Assembly (NCBI RefSeq): GCF_004345425.1
Contig: NZ_SLVP01000020.1
Span: 1 to 32,222 of the forward strand
Length of the DNA: 32,222 nt
Direction of reading: 5' to 3'
Origin: Paenibacillus sp. BK033
GTDB taxonomy: Bacteria; Bacillota; Bacilli; Paenibacillales; Paenibacillaceae
Below, in pieces: positions 8,082 to 15,428 of the stretch. The notes beneath the pieces are model-generated. The model was not told the DNA's origin. It saw nothing but the letters and a program-made list of their open reading frames with translations, and made no database searches. Position 1 is the first letter of the stretch. Every line of letters begins with the position of its first letter. The position numbers and the translations under genes were made by a program.

Positions 8082-8570
8082 CTACTTCCGCTGCAGCTGC
8101 TTCCAGACGGTCTTGTTGCTGTATTCCTTCGAGCTGCTGATGTCCTCTCCGAACCATTCCGGCGCCTCGAACGAATGAGCGGCTTCCTCGGAATCGAACT
8201 CCACCTCAAGGACGGTAAGCTGAATCTGGTCGTAAATATCGATCTCGATTCCGATGCCGTTCCATTCCGCCGTAATCCGGTTTTTCGTCAGGGCAACGGC
8301 GCCAAACGCCTTTACGACCTGCTCGTATAGCCCCTCGTTGATCTCGTATTCAACTTCCTCGCGCTTAATGCCAAATCCCTTCTTGAACGTATGCGTGTAT
8401 GTAATCTCTCCGTTGTCCACATCCGTTATCCGGCGGACGCGCAGCTCCTGGTCGGCTTCCAGCGCCAAATAGGTCTGCTCGATCCGCTGCTCGGAGCGTA
8501 CCTGAATCCGGCCCTCCAGCTGCTCATACGGTACGGCCAGCAAAAATTTGCGTTCGATCTCTAATGCCAT
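8082..8570 (-). CDS. CYTH domain protein (triphosphate tunnel metalloenzyme)
   Basis: 162 aa. The diagnostic ExExK motif is E4-I-E6-R-K8 right after the chosen start. It is followed by the alternating charged strands of a triphosphate tunnel (RSEQRIEQTYL, ELRVRRI, ITYTHTFKKGFGIKREEVEYEI, IEIDIYDQIQLTVLEVEF). Known CYTH enzymes hydrolyse inorganic triphosphate, thiamine triphosphate or long-chain polyphosphate, or act as class IV adenylate cyclases; which applies here is not readable. The start at 8570 is set by GGGGGAG 8 bases upstream and by the motif; an upstream in-frame ATG lacks both. First gene of the operon with the P-loop kinase, hinting at joint handling of a phosphorylated metabolite. 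Cytoplasmic. Confidence 0.9.
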   Translation of the reverse strand: MALEIERKFLLAVPYEQLEGRIQVRSEQRIEQTYLALEADQELRVRRITDVDNGEITYTHTFKKGFGIKREEVEYEINEGLYEQVVKAFGAVALTKNRITAEWNGIGIEIDIYDQIQLTVLEVEFDSEEAAHSFEAPEWFGEDISSSKEYSNKTVWKQLQRK

Positions 8571-8604
8571 GAATCGTTCTCCCCCATAAACATGAATTTG
8601 CTTA

Positions 8605-8613
8605 ATCATACCA
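8605..8613 (-). promoter_or_regulatory. Extended -10 promoter of the CYTH-kinase operon
   Basis: On the minus strand TGGTATGAT is an extended -10 (TGn plus TATGAT, one mismatch to TATAAT). There is no good -35 17 bases upstream, as extended -10 promoters allow. It lies about 35 bases before the CYTH start. Confidence 0.5.
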
Positions 8614-8737
8614 CAAGGTGAAACGGACTTCGCATTTAATGGTGGCGGAGCGCGTTTCATTCCGGTGAATTCTAAGCCCTGATAGAAGAAAAAGCTTATA
8701 TAAATCCTTAGAGTTTAATCGGCTGCCGGGACGCGCC

Positions 8738-8766
8738 AAAAACCGGGAGATGGCTCATCCCCCGGT
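8738..8766 (-). terminator. Terminator of speD
   Basis: On the minus strand ACCGGG-G-GATG pairs with CATC-T-CCCGGT and is followed by TTTTT (plus-strand A run 8738-8742). It begins 9 bases past the speD stop. Confidence 0.8.
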
Positions 8767-8774
8767 CCATAACC

Positions 8775-9584
8775 TCATTTAATATTTTTCCCGTAAAAGA
8801 TCTCGTACATCTCGTCTGTCAGACGCTCCGTAATTTCCTTCTGCTCGTCCATGCTCAGCTTATCCTTCGTATACCCGAACAGGTAGTTGTTGAGATCAAA
8901 CTCGCGAAGCTTGCATTTGGTGTGAAAGATATTTTCCTGATAGACGTTCACGTCAATCATGTCGTATTGGTCAATCACTTCGTCCGGAATGTAATTCTGG
9001 ATCGAGTTGATGTCATGGTCGATAAACAGCTTGTTGCCGTTAATGTCCCTTGTAAAACCCCGAACCCGGTAATCGATCGTCATAATGTCCGTATCAAACG
9101 AATGAATCAAATAATTAAGCGCCTTAAGCGGCGAAATCTCCCCGCAGGTAGCTACGTCGATATCGGCGCGGAAGGTACTAATCCCTTCGCTTGGATGATA
9201 TTCCGGATACGTATGAACGGTAATATGGCTTTTGTCGAGCTGCAGCACGACATTGTCCGGAAGCGGACCCGGCGACTCGTCAAACGTCGATTCGGTCGGC
9301 ACCTCCACGATTGGCCCTTCCGAGACCAGAATCGTGACGCTGGCGCCTTGCGGTACGTAATCCTGCTTGGCAATGTTCAGCACATGCGCGCCGATGATGT
9401 CGGCAACCTGCTTCAATATTTTCGTAAGCCGGTCGGAATTGTACTGCTCGTCAATGTACTCGATATAAGCCTCGCGCTCTTCCTTCGTCTTCGTATAACA
9501 GATATCGTACATATTGAAGCTGAGCGACTTCGTCAAATTGTTAAAACCATGCAGCGTAATCCTCTGCTCGGGCGTAAACTTCAC
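8775..9584 (-). CDS. speD: S-adenosylmethionine decarboxylase proenzyme, long (E. coli) form
   Basis: 269 aa. SpeD removes CO2 from S-adenosylmethionine to give the aminopropyl donor for spermidine. The precursor cleaves itself to make a pyruvoyl cofactor. The cleavage site is visible as LDKSHITVHTYPE, with K118-S119 forming the new pyruvoyl end, and the Cys motif ATCGEISPLKALN follows. Length and motifs fit the E. coli-type enzyme (about 264 aa), not the short form of about 126 aa in Bacillus subtilis. The start is placed at the GTG at 9584: it has GGGGGG 7 bases upstream and brings the N-terminus in line with LHGFNNLTKSLSF of the family. A GTG ten codons earlier has no ribosome binding site. 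No spermidine synthase gene is in the window. Divergent from a small acidic protein. Confidence 0.95.
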   Translation of the reverse strand: MKFTPEQRITLHGFNNLTKSLSFNMYDICYTKTKEEREAYIEYIDEQYNSDRLTKILKQVADIIGAHVLNIAKQDYVPQGASVTILVSEGPIVEVPTESTFDESPGPLPDNVVLQLDKSHITVHTYPEYHPSEGISTFRADIDVATCGEISPLKALNYLIHSFDTDIMTIDYRVRGFTRDINGNKLFIDHDINSIQNYIPDEVIDQYDMIDVNVYQENIFHTKCKLREFDLNNYLFGYTKDKLSMDEQKEITERLTDEMYEIFYGKNIK

Positions 9585-9695
9585 CTTTAATCCCCCCGTT
9601 CCTAACTCTTCCACTACTATTACCCATTTTTCCGGGGCTGATTCAAATTATGGCAATAATCTCATGATGAAGGCAGGTGCGAGATAAGCCGTTTA

Positions 9696-9704
9696 TGGTA
9701 TACT
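9696..9704 (+). promoter_or_regulatory. Extended -10 promoter of the small acidic protein gene
   Basis: TGGTATACT is an extended -10 (TATACT, one mismatch). The transcript would start near 9711, leaving a leader of about 30 bases with a clear GGAGG. No good -35 is seen. Confidence 0.5.
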
Positions 9705-9740
9705 GCTTCAATAAAGAATTGCATTGGAGGGCCTGCAATC

Positions 9741-9944
9741 ATGAAAATTTACGTCGTTGTCTCGTTCTCGGAGGACGGGATGGAAAACGTATACGTCGGC
9801 GATGACCATGAAAAGGTACAGTCGCTGAACCCGGAGGATTTCGAGAACAGCGATGCGCTGTTCGTCGAGATTTGGGAGGACGGCGAGAAGACCGACGAAT
9901 ACCGCGTCGGCTCGTACGCCGAAGACGACGAACCCGAGAACTAA
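9741..9944 (+). CDS. Small highly acidic protein, unknown function
   Basis: 67 aa, no family recognised. It starts with a short beta-like stretch (MKIYVVVSFSEDG). About 22 of its residues are Asp or Glu, with an acidic tail YAEDDEPEN, so its charge is strongly negative. No Cys, signal peptide or membrane span. It has its own extended -10 promoter, a GGAGG ribosome binding site 10 bases before the ATG, and a strong terminator directly after. Good codon use and its own expression signals make it a real gene. It is divergent from speD and convergent with htpG; neither position proves a link. Such proteins can be binding modulators or nucleic-acid mimics, but nothing here shows that. Confidence 0.8.
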   Translation: MKIYVVVSFSEDGMENVYVGDDHEKVQSLNPEDFENSDALFVEIWEDGEKTDEYRVGSYAEDDEPEN

Positions 9945-9956
9945 ACCGTTCACGAA

Positions 9957-10008
9957 AAAAGGTCTCCGCGATGCCCGAAAGAAGGCAAAGCGGAGACCTT
10001 TTATTTTT
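9957..10008. terminator. Bidirectional terminator between the small acidic protein gene and htpG
   Basis: AAAAGGTCTCCGC (9957-9969) pairs perfectly with GCGGAGACCTTTT (9990-10002). T-rich runs follow on both strands (TTTTATTTTT on plus, TTTTTT on minus). It serves both convergent genes and touches the last bases of the htpG stop codon. Confidence 0.9.
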
Positions 10009-11887
10009 ACAGCATGATTTTGCAAATATCGTTCGTAAACTGAACCGGATCCTGCACCGTCAAGCCTTCGATCAGAAGCGCCTGATTGAACAGCAGGCTG
10101 GTATAGAGGCTCAGCTTTGTTTTGTCGGTGGCGTAAGCATCCTTCAGCGCCTTGAACACGTCATGGTTCACGTTGATTTCCAGCACCTTGCTGGCTTTCA
10201 CGTCCTGGCCGTTCGGCATCGCCTTCAGCACCTTCTCCATCTCGATCGTCACTTCGCCTTCGGAAGACAGGCAGACCGGATGGGATTTGAGACGCTTGGA
10301 AGCCTTGACGCCCGTTACGCTGTCGCCAAGAATTTCTTTCATTGCCGCGAACAGATCCTTGTTGTCCTTAGCTTCTTCTTCGGTTTGCTTTTCCGCTTCG
10401 TCCGCTTCGATGCCAAGATCGCCGCTGGACACGTTTTTGAACGACTTGTCTTTGTGCGTGCCGATCATCTTGATCGCGAACTCGTCGATATCGTCGGTGA
10501 AGTAGAGCAGCTCATAGCCTTTATCCGTTACGATCTCGGCTTGCGGCAGCTTCTCGAGACGTTCGATCGACTCGCCCGACGCGTAGTAGATGTACTTCTG
10601 GTCTTCCGGCATGCGGGACACGTATTCTTCAAGCGTAACCTGCTTCTTCTCCTTCGAAGAGTAGAACAAAAGCAGATCCTGCAAAGTATCCTTGTTCGCG
10701 CCGTAGTCGTTGTACACGCCAAACTTCAGCTGGCGGCCAAACGCCTTGTAGAAGCCTTCGTACTTCTCGCGTTCTTCCTTAAGCAGGCTTTGCAGCGTGC
10801 TCTTGATTTTGTTCTTGATGTTCTTCGCGATCAGCTGCAATTGACGGTCATGCTGCAGCAGCTCCCGGGAAATGTTCAGCGACAGATCCTCGGAGTCGAC
10901 CATCCCTTTCACGAAGCTGAAATAGTCCGGCAGCAGGTCCGCGCATTTGTCCATAATGAGGACGCCGTTCGAATAAAGCTCCAGGCCTTTTTCGAATTCC
11001 TTCGTGTAGTAGTCGAATGGCGTATTCTCCGGGATAAAGAGGATCGCATTGTAGACCACCGCGCCGTCCGCGCTGATATGCAAATGCTTCAGCGGCTTGT
11101 CGAAGCCGTAGCGCTTCTCGAAGTAGAAGTTGTCGTAGTCTTCCTGCGTCAGCTCGTTTTTGTTTTTGCGCCAGATCGGAACCATGCTGTTGATCGTTTG
11201 TTCCTCTTGGTATTCCTCGAACTCGCCTTCGCTGTCCGCCTTTGGACGCTGGCCCTTCACATCCATCTTGATCGGGTAGCGGATAAAGTCCGAGTACTTC
11301 TTAATGATCGATCTCAAGCGGTATTCTTCGAGGAACTCGTCGTAATTGTCGTCCTCGGTGTTCGGCTTGATCGTCATGATGATATCGGTGCCCACATCCG
11401 CTTTGTCCGCAGGAGTAATCGTGTAGCCGTCAGCGCCTTCCGATTCCCATTTGAATGCCTCATCCGCGCCCAGCGCACGGCTAATGACCTCAACCTTGTC
11501 CGCCACCATAAACGCCGAGTAGAAGCCTACGCCGAATTGGCCGATAATGTTGTGGCCGTCCTTCGCTTCGTTCTCTTTCTTGAACGCGAGCGAGCCGCTC
11601 TTCGCAATAACGCCAAGGTTGTTTTCCAGCTCCTCTTGCATCATGCCGATCCCCGTATCCGAGAGAATCAGCTTGCGGTTATCCTTATCCACCGTTACTT
11701 TTATATAATAGCTCTCTTTGTTGAATACCAGTTGGTCGTCCGTCAGTGCTTTGTAGTAGATTTTATCAATCGCGTCGCTGGCATTCGAGATAAGCTCTCT
11801 CAAGAAAATTTCGCGCTGCGTATAAATGGAGTTGATCATCATCTCCAGCAGCCGTTTCGATTCCGCTTTGAACTGTTGCTTTTCCAT
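10007..11887 (-). CDS. htpG: Molecular chaperone HtpG (Hsp90)
   Basis: 626 aa, full length for bacterial Hsp90. It is an ATP-dependent homodimeric chaperone in the cytoplasm that remodels client proteins with DnaK. The GHKL ATPase signatures are all present in the N-terminal third: LRELISNASDAIDK (ATP/Mg-binding Asn), DTGIGM, and the lid GQFGVGFYSAFMVADKVEV. The middle domain carries FIPENTPFDYY and the catalytic-loop region NISRELLQ. The start at 11887 fits the family N-terminus MEKQQFKAE, with GGAG 12 bases upstream; the upstream ATG lies inside the CIRCE element and is not used. A perfect CIRCE site in the leader points to HrcA control. The only other gene nearby on this strand ends inside its promoter, so it is probably monocistronic. 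Confidence 0.98.
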   Translation of the reverse strand: MEKQQFKAESKRLLEMMINSIYTQREIFLRELISNASDAIDKIYYKALTDDQLVFNKESYYIKVTVDKDNRKLILSDTGIGMMQEELENNLGVIAKSGSLAFKKENEAKDGHNIIGQFGVGFYSAFMVADKVEVISRALGADEAFKWESEGADGYTITPADKADVGTDIIMTIKPNTEDDNYDEFLEEYRLRSIIKKYSDFIRYPIKMDVKGQRPKADSEGEFEEYQEEQTINSMVPIWRKNKNELTQEDYDNFYFEKRYGFDKPLKHLHISADGAVVYNAILFIPENTPFDYYTKEFEKGLELYSNGVLIMDKCADLLPDYFSFVKGMVDSEDLSLNISRELLQHDRQLQLIAKNIKNKIKSTLQSLLKEEREKYEGFYKAFGRQLKFGVYNDYGANKDTLQDLLLFYSSKEKKQVTLEEYVSRMPEDQKYIYYASGESIERLEKLPQAEIVTDKGYELLYFTDDIDEFAIKMIGTHKDKSFKNVSSGDLGIEADEAEKQTEEEAKDNKDLFAAMKEILGDSVTGVKASKRLKSHPVCLSSEGEVTIEMEKVLKAMPNGQDVKASKVLEINVNHDVFKALKDAYATDKTKLSLYTSLLFNQALLIEGLTVQDPVQFTNDICKIML

Positions 11888-11924
11888 TCGTGTGATGTTC
11901 TCCTTCCAATATCGTGTGATTGTG

Positions 11925-11951
11925 TTAGCACTCTCCATGTTGGAGTGCTAA
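11925..11951 (-). promoter_or_regulatory. CIRCE element (HrcA operator) of htpG
   Basis: TTAGCACTC (11925-11933), nine bases, then GAGTGCTAA (11943-11951): an exact match to the CIRCE consensus with both 9-bp arms perfect. It lies between the promoter and the ribosome binding site, where HrcA binds to repress heat-shock genes. HrcA needs GroESL to stay active, so unfolded protein would release htpG. Confidence 0.97.
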
Positions 11952-11962
11952 GCCTTGCTTTT

Positions 11963-11992
11963 ACTATATAATATGGAGATTTTGGGTGTCAA
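11963..11992 (-). promoter_or_regulatory. SigA-type promoter of htpG
   Basis: On the minus strand a perfect TTGACA (11987-11992) is followed by TATAGT after 18 bases (11963-11968) or TATATA after 16 (11965-11970). Transcription would begin at about 11955-11958, just upstream of CIRCE. The -35 overlaps the stop codon of the neighbouring serine hydrolase gene. Confidence 0.75.
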
Positions 11993-13470
11993 CCGGATAT
12001 CGGCAATGAGAATGGACTTCGCGTGCCTTCGGCTGTGAAATCTGGAATATCGAGCGATACATGGATGCGGAACTGCAGCTCTATTGAGCTGTCGTCCGGG
12101 AAGCCCAGCGTGTACGTAACGATATAAGGCGTTTCAATATAATAGAGCGTGAGCTTTAACCGGCGGCCAGTCTCCCATGCGGCATAGGCGACAACCGTCT
12201 GCTCGTGGTCGGCGAGGTCTTTTGTAAAGACGGATTTCGAATAGACCGGTCCGGCAAAAGAATACGGCAGCCGCGTGTTCCGCTTGCTGTCTTTGAAGAT
12301 TAGCTGGAGCTCCATCTGTTGCCCGTCGTTTCCCTCGACGAAAGCGAGCTCCTGAAGCCCGCACGGGTTATCCGCCAATTCATATCTCCGGTTTAATAGA
12401 AGGATGGCGTCGCCCGGAATCGGCATGGCGACCGGAATATGAAGCCGGGACAGGCGGCTGAGCTGCTGCTGAAGCATGTCCGATGCGGGCGCTGACACCG
12501 GCAGCTCTTTGTTTTCCAAACGATCAAAAATATGCTCATAAATAAGGTCCAGCATGAGCTGCAGCTCGCGCATATTGCTGAAGCTTGCCGTCATCGCGAT
12601 AACGAGCTTCTCCTTAGGAGCCACAAAGCACATTTGGCCAAAAGAGCCGTCCCCCCGGTAACAGCCTCGGCGGCACAGGTGGAACTGATAGCCGTAGCCC
12701 TGCATGGAGTCGATTTTCCCCGCATTGGCTATGCGGTTATCGCTTTGCTCGGTTGTCGCAAGCTCCAGATAACGCTCCGAGACGATTCTGTTCTTCCCGT
12801 ACACTCCGCTATTCAAAAGCATTTGGCCAAACTTCGCTACACTCTCCGTCGTCAGGCTTAGTCCCATGCCTCCCGCCGTGATGCCAAGAGGACAAGTCTC
12901 CCAGACCGGCCTTGGTATACCGAGAGGCTCGAATAAGGCTGGCATCAGGAAGTCGACAAGCGACTGCCCTGTAACCCGTTCGATGATCGCTGAGAGCATG
13001 TAAGTGGAATGCGTGCTGTACAGATAATGAGTTCCCGGCTCCAGCGCCACTTCCTGCGCAAGGAACGCAGCCACCCAATCCTGCTCCGCCGCAACGGCGG
13101 AATAAAGATTAAAATCATGGCCGGCGGTCATGGAGAGCAGATGGCGAATGGTCATGCGTGCCAGATTCGGCGATACCGTGGCTGGCAGCTTGTCCGGAAA
13201 AAACGAGATGACTGGTTCATCGAGCTCAAGCAGACCTTTGTCCCAGGCGATACCAACGGCAATCGACGTGAAGCTTTTGCTTAAGGAATACAGCAGCTGC
13301 GGCGTGTCCTTCCGGTAAGGCTCCCGCCAATACTCAGCCGTTACTTTTCCGTCCTGCAGCAGCATAAAGCTGTTAACTTGCAGGTCTCGCTGCTCGGTTT
13401 GGGCGAATAGTTCGATTAACGCTTGCGTAGACAAGCCGTGATTTTCCGGGAAATCAGAGAACAAAGACAA
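11989..13470 (-). CDS. Serine hydrolase of the beta-lactamase class C / PBP4 family
   Basis: 493 aa, with an N-terminal hydrolase domain of about 330 residues and an unrecognised beta-rich C-terminal extension. The nucleophile motif SxxK is S62-L-S-K65 (YSLSKSFTS). The second motif centres on Y150 (YLYSTHSTYML), where the usual Asn of YxN is replaced by Thr, as in many esterase-like members. The third motif region is near GDGSFGQMCF. No signal peptide is seen, so it may act in the cytoplasm or be an esterase rather than a cell-wall enzyme or resistance factor. The start is TTG with GGAGG 7 bases upstream. It follows a small membrane-protein gene by 11 bases. Family clear, substrate unknown; not evidence of drug resistance. 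Confidence 0.85.
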   Translation of the reverse strand: MSLFSDFPENHGLSTQALIELFAQTEQRDLQVNSFMLLQDGKVTAEYWREPYRKDTPQLLYSLSKSFTSIAVGIAWDKGLLELDEPVISFFPDKLPATVSPNLARMTIRHLLSMTAGHDFNLYSAVAAEQDWVAAFLAQEVALEPGTHYLYSTHSTYMLSAIIERVTGQSLVDFLMPALFEPLGIPRPVWETCPLGITAGGMGLSLTTESVAKFGQMLLNSGVYGKNRIVSERYLELATTEQSDNRIANAGKIDSMQGYGYQFHLCRRGCYRGDGSFGQMCFVAPKEKLVIAMTASFSNMRELQLMLDLIYEHIFDRLENKELPVSAPASDMLQQQLSRLSRLHIPVAMPIPGDAILLLNRRYELADNPCGLQELAFVEGNDGQQMELQLIFKDSKRNTRLPYSFAGPVYSKSVFTKDLADHEQTVVAYAAWETGRRLKLTLYYIETPYIVTYTLGFPDDSSIELQFRIHVSLDIPDFTAEGTRSPFSLPISG

Positions 13471-13481
13471 GTAAGAGCCTC

Positions 13482-13751
13482 CTAATCCTTCTCCGTTTTT
13501 CTAGCTGACAGTAATGTAAGCAGGAGACTTAGCAGAATAAAAGCAGCGCCAATTACGATAAAAGGTAATACCAACTCATTATCGCTCAGTTTAACTTCTA
13601 CATCCTCTGTGAAGATTGAACCTGAATTTATGGCGTATCCGCTTTGAATACGACCAGCCATTTCATAGTTGGAGTACCGCTCTAGCGAATACATCAGACC
13701 GCTAACCAACAGGAACAAGGAACCTATGTAAAATAATGATTTTGAATTCAA
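13482..13751 (-). CDS. Small membrane protein with two transmembrane segments, unknown function
   Basis: 89 aa, not recognised. Two hydrophobic helices are clear: residues about 6-22 (LFYIGSLFLLVSGLMY) and about 60-82 (LVLPFIVIGAAFILLSLLLTLLS). Between them is a polar outside or inside loop of about 38 residues (EDVEVKLSDNE). It ends in a basic/charged tail (SARKTEKD). The start is TTG with GGAGAG upstream. Base composition is lower in GC than the neighbours. It precedes the serine hydrolase by 11 bases and is probably cotranscribed with it. It could be a membrane accessory to that enzyme, but nothing shows this directly. Confidence 0.7.
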   Translation of the reverse strand: MNSKSLFYIGSLFLLVSGLMYSLERYSNYEMAGRIQSGYAINSGSIFTEDVEVKLSDNELVLPFIVIGAAFILLSLLLTLLSARKTEKD

Positions 13752-13841
13752 ACAAGCTCTCTCCTCTCATCCTCATCTGACTATAGATTCAACCAAAATC
13801 CTCCGACCCCTTTATATGGAAATTAAAAATAATGTTCTCGC

Positions 13842-13866
13842 AAAAAAACCACTCCCGAAGAAGTGG
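13842..13866 (-). terminator. Terminator of the MATE gene
   Basis: On the minus strand CCACT, an 8-base loop (TCTTCGGG), AGTGG, then T7. It starts about 10 bases past the MATE stop. Confidence 0.75.
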
Positions 13867-13876
13867 CTTCATTATT

Positions 13877-15253
13877 CTAGTTCATGCCAACCGTCTGCAC
13901 CGCAGATGCAGACGGTTCCTGCCGCCTCGGCAGCTTGCGGCGGCGGATCCAACGGGTGCCGACGAGGATGGCGCGGAACAGTTCATCAAGCAGCAGGCCC
14001 AAGAGTGCCCCCATAATGCCCATATCGAGCAGTACGCCAAACACATACGCGCCGCCTGTCGCGAAGATCCACATGCCAAGCATGCTGCTCATGGCGACAA
14101 ACTTGGCTTCGCCAATTGCCGTCAGGGACTGGATAAAGGAATACGTCCAAGTCCGCATCGGCTGCCAAATCATGCACCAGAAGAACAACGGCAGCAGGAT
14201 GCCGGTTATTTCTTGATCCGACGTAAACCAGCCGATTGTCGTATGCCCGAAAGCGTACAGCAGCACGGCCAGCGCAAAGGTTGGCAACATGCCAATCATG
14301 GCAGCCCGGTACGGAGCCCGGTAAACCTCGTCATACCTTTTCCCGCCGTACAGCTGGCCGCACTGAATCTGGACGGCCATGCCGATGGAGTTGCCAATCA
14401 GCCAAGGCAGCTGCTGGATGATGTTGAAGTAGGAGTAGGCCGCCAGCTGCGCCGCCCCCATCGATGAGACGATTGCCAGCGTGACAATCTGCGAATACCC
14501 CCAGGATGCCGCATTGCCCAGATTCGGCAGGCCAATGCCAACCATCTCCTTGAGCAGCGGACGGTCAAACCCGCGCCAGTCGCTCCGCTCAAACGGGCTT
14601 GGGAACGAACGGAGCAGGAGCCATACGCCAACCGCGCACGCAAGCAATCGGCTGATAATCGTGGAGATGCCGATCCCCTCAATCCCCATCTGCGGGAAGC
14701 CCAGCTCGCCAAAGATAAACATATAGTTCAGCAGCACGTGAATGACGTTCATTCCGATGGCAATCATCATCGGCCCGCGCGTATTGCCGGTGTTCCGGAT
14801 CATCACGGTCAGCATCATATTAAGCTCCGTCAAGAGAGAGCAGCCGCCGATAAAGGCCATGTAAGTCGTCGCCTGCGGAACGACTTCGGCAGGCGTCCCC
14901 ATCAGGCTCACGATCGTACCCGAGCCAAAAGCAAACAGCAGACTCACCAGTACCCCGCCAATCAGCCCGACTTTTATCGCCATTGCCGCGGCCCGCCTCG
15001 CCGTATGAGGATCGCCCGCTCCCCATCTGCGCGCAATAACGATTCCAGCCCCGCCGTTGATAAGCACAAAGATCGTAAGCAGGGAACGCATCACCTGATT
15101 GGATACGCCGACCGCCGACACCGCATTGTCCCCCAAGCGGCTGACCATCAGGGAATCAACGGTTCCCATTAAAAATTGTAAAATCAACTCGATAGCGATA
15201 GGCCATGCAAGCGCGTATAAAGAGATGGATCTGTCTTTTTCGATGTGAGCCAT
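13877..15253 (-). CDS. MATE-family multidrug/cation exporter
   Basis: 458 aa integral membrane protein of the usual size with about 12 hydrophobic segments. The N-terminal MATE hallmarks are visible: WPIAIELILQFLMGTVDSLMVSRLGDNAVSAVGVSNQV, followed by the Gly/Arg-rich cytoplasmic turn ARRWGAGD. The second half repeats the pattern with GLPNLGNAASWGYSQIVTLAIVSSMGAAQLAAYSYFNII. MATE proteins exchange Na+ or H+ for organic cations and other toxic compounds. GGAGG lies about 13 bases before the ATG. It is divergent from an AraC regulator, which may control it. Substrate not readable. Confidence 0.93.
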   Translation of the reverse strand: MAHIEKDRSISLYALAWPIAIELILQFLMGTVDSLMVSRLGDNAVSAVGVSNQVMRSLLTIFVLINGGAGIVIARRWGAGDPHTARRAAAMAIKVGLIGGVLVSLLFAFGSGTIVSLMGTPAEVVPQATTYMAFIGGCSLLTELNMMLTVMIRNTGNTRGPMMIAIGMNVIHVLLNYMFIFGELGFPQMGIEGIGISTIISRLLACAVGVWLLLRSFPSPFERSDWRGFDRPLLKEMVGIGLPNLGNAASWGYSQIVTLAIVSSMGAAQLAAYSYFNIIQQLPWLIGNSIGMAVQIQCGQLYGGKRYDEVYRAPYRAAMIGMLPTFALAVLLYAFGHTTIGWFTSDQEITGILLPLFFWCMIWQPMRTWTYSFIQSLTAIGEAKFVAMSSMLGMWIFATGGAYVFGVLLDMGIMGALLGLLLDELFRAILVGTRWIRRRKLPRRQEPSASAVQTVGMN

Positions 15254-15428
15254 AGCTGCCCGTACCTCCCGGCCTGTTTAACCCATTTTTGCTCCAATAA
15301 TCGATAAGCACCGGAGCTTCTCTCTGTGATAACATTAACCAATATAGTACGTTCGCGGTTTAATGTCTTAATGCTTCTTGTTGTTTATTATCCCGATCTT
15401 GCTAATCTGATGGCCGGAGGCAGTACCT

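Noticed and set aside
9872..11971. 699-codon open frame on the plus strand opposite htpG
   Set aside because: It is antisense to a full-length, motif-complete htpG, has no ribosome binding site and an improbable Arg/His/Val-rich composition. It is a by-product of GC-biased codons.
11989..13470. Beta-lactam resistance gene
   Set aside because: SxxK is present, but the Asn of YxN is Thr, there is no signal peptide and the protein carries a long unknown C-terminal extension. The family is mostly esterases and peptidases.
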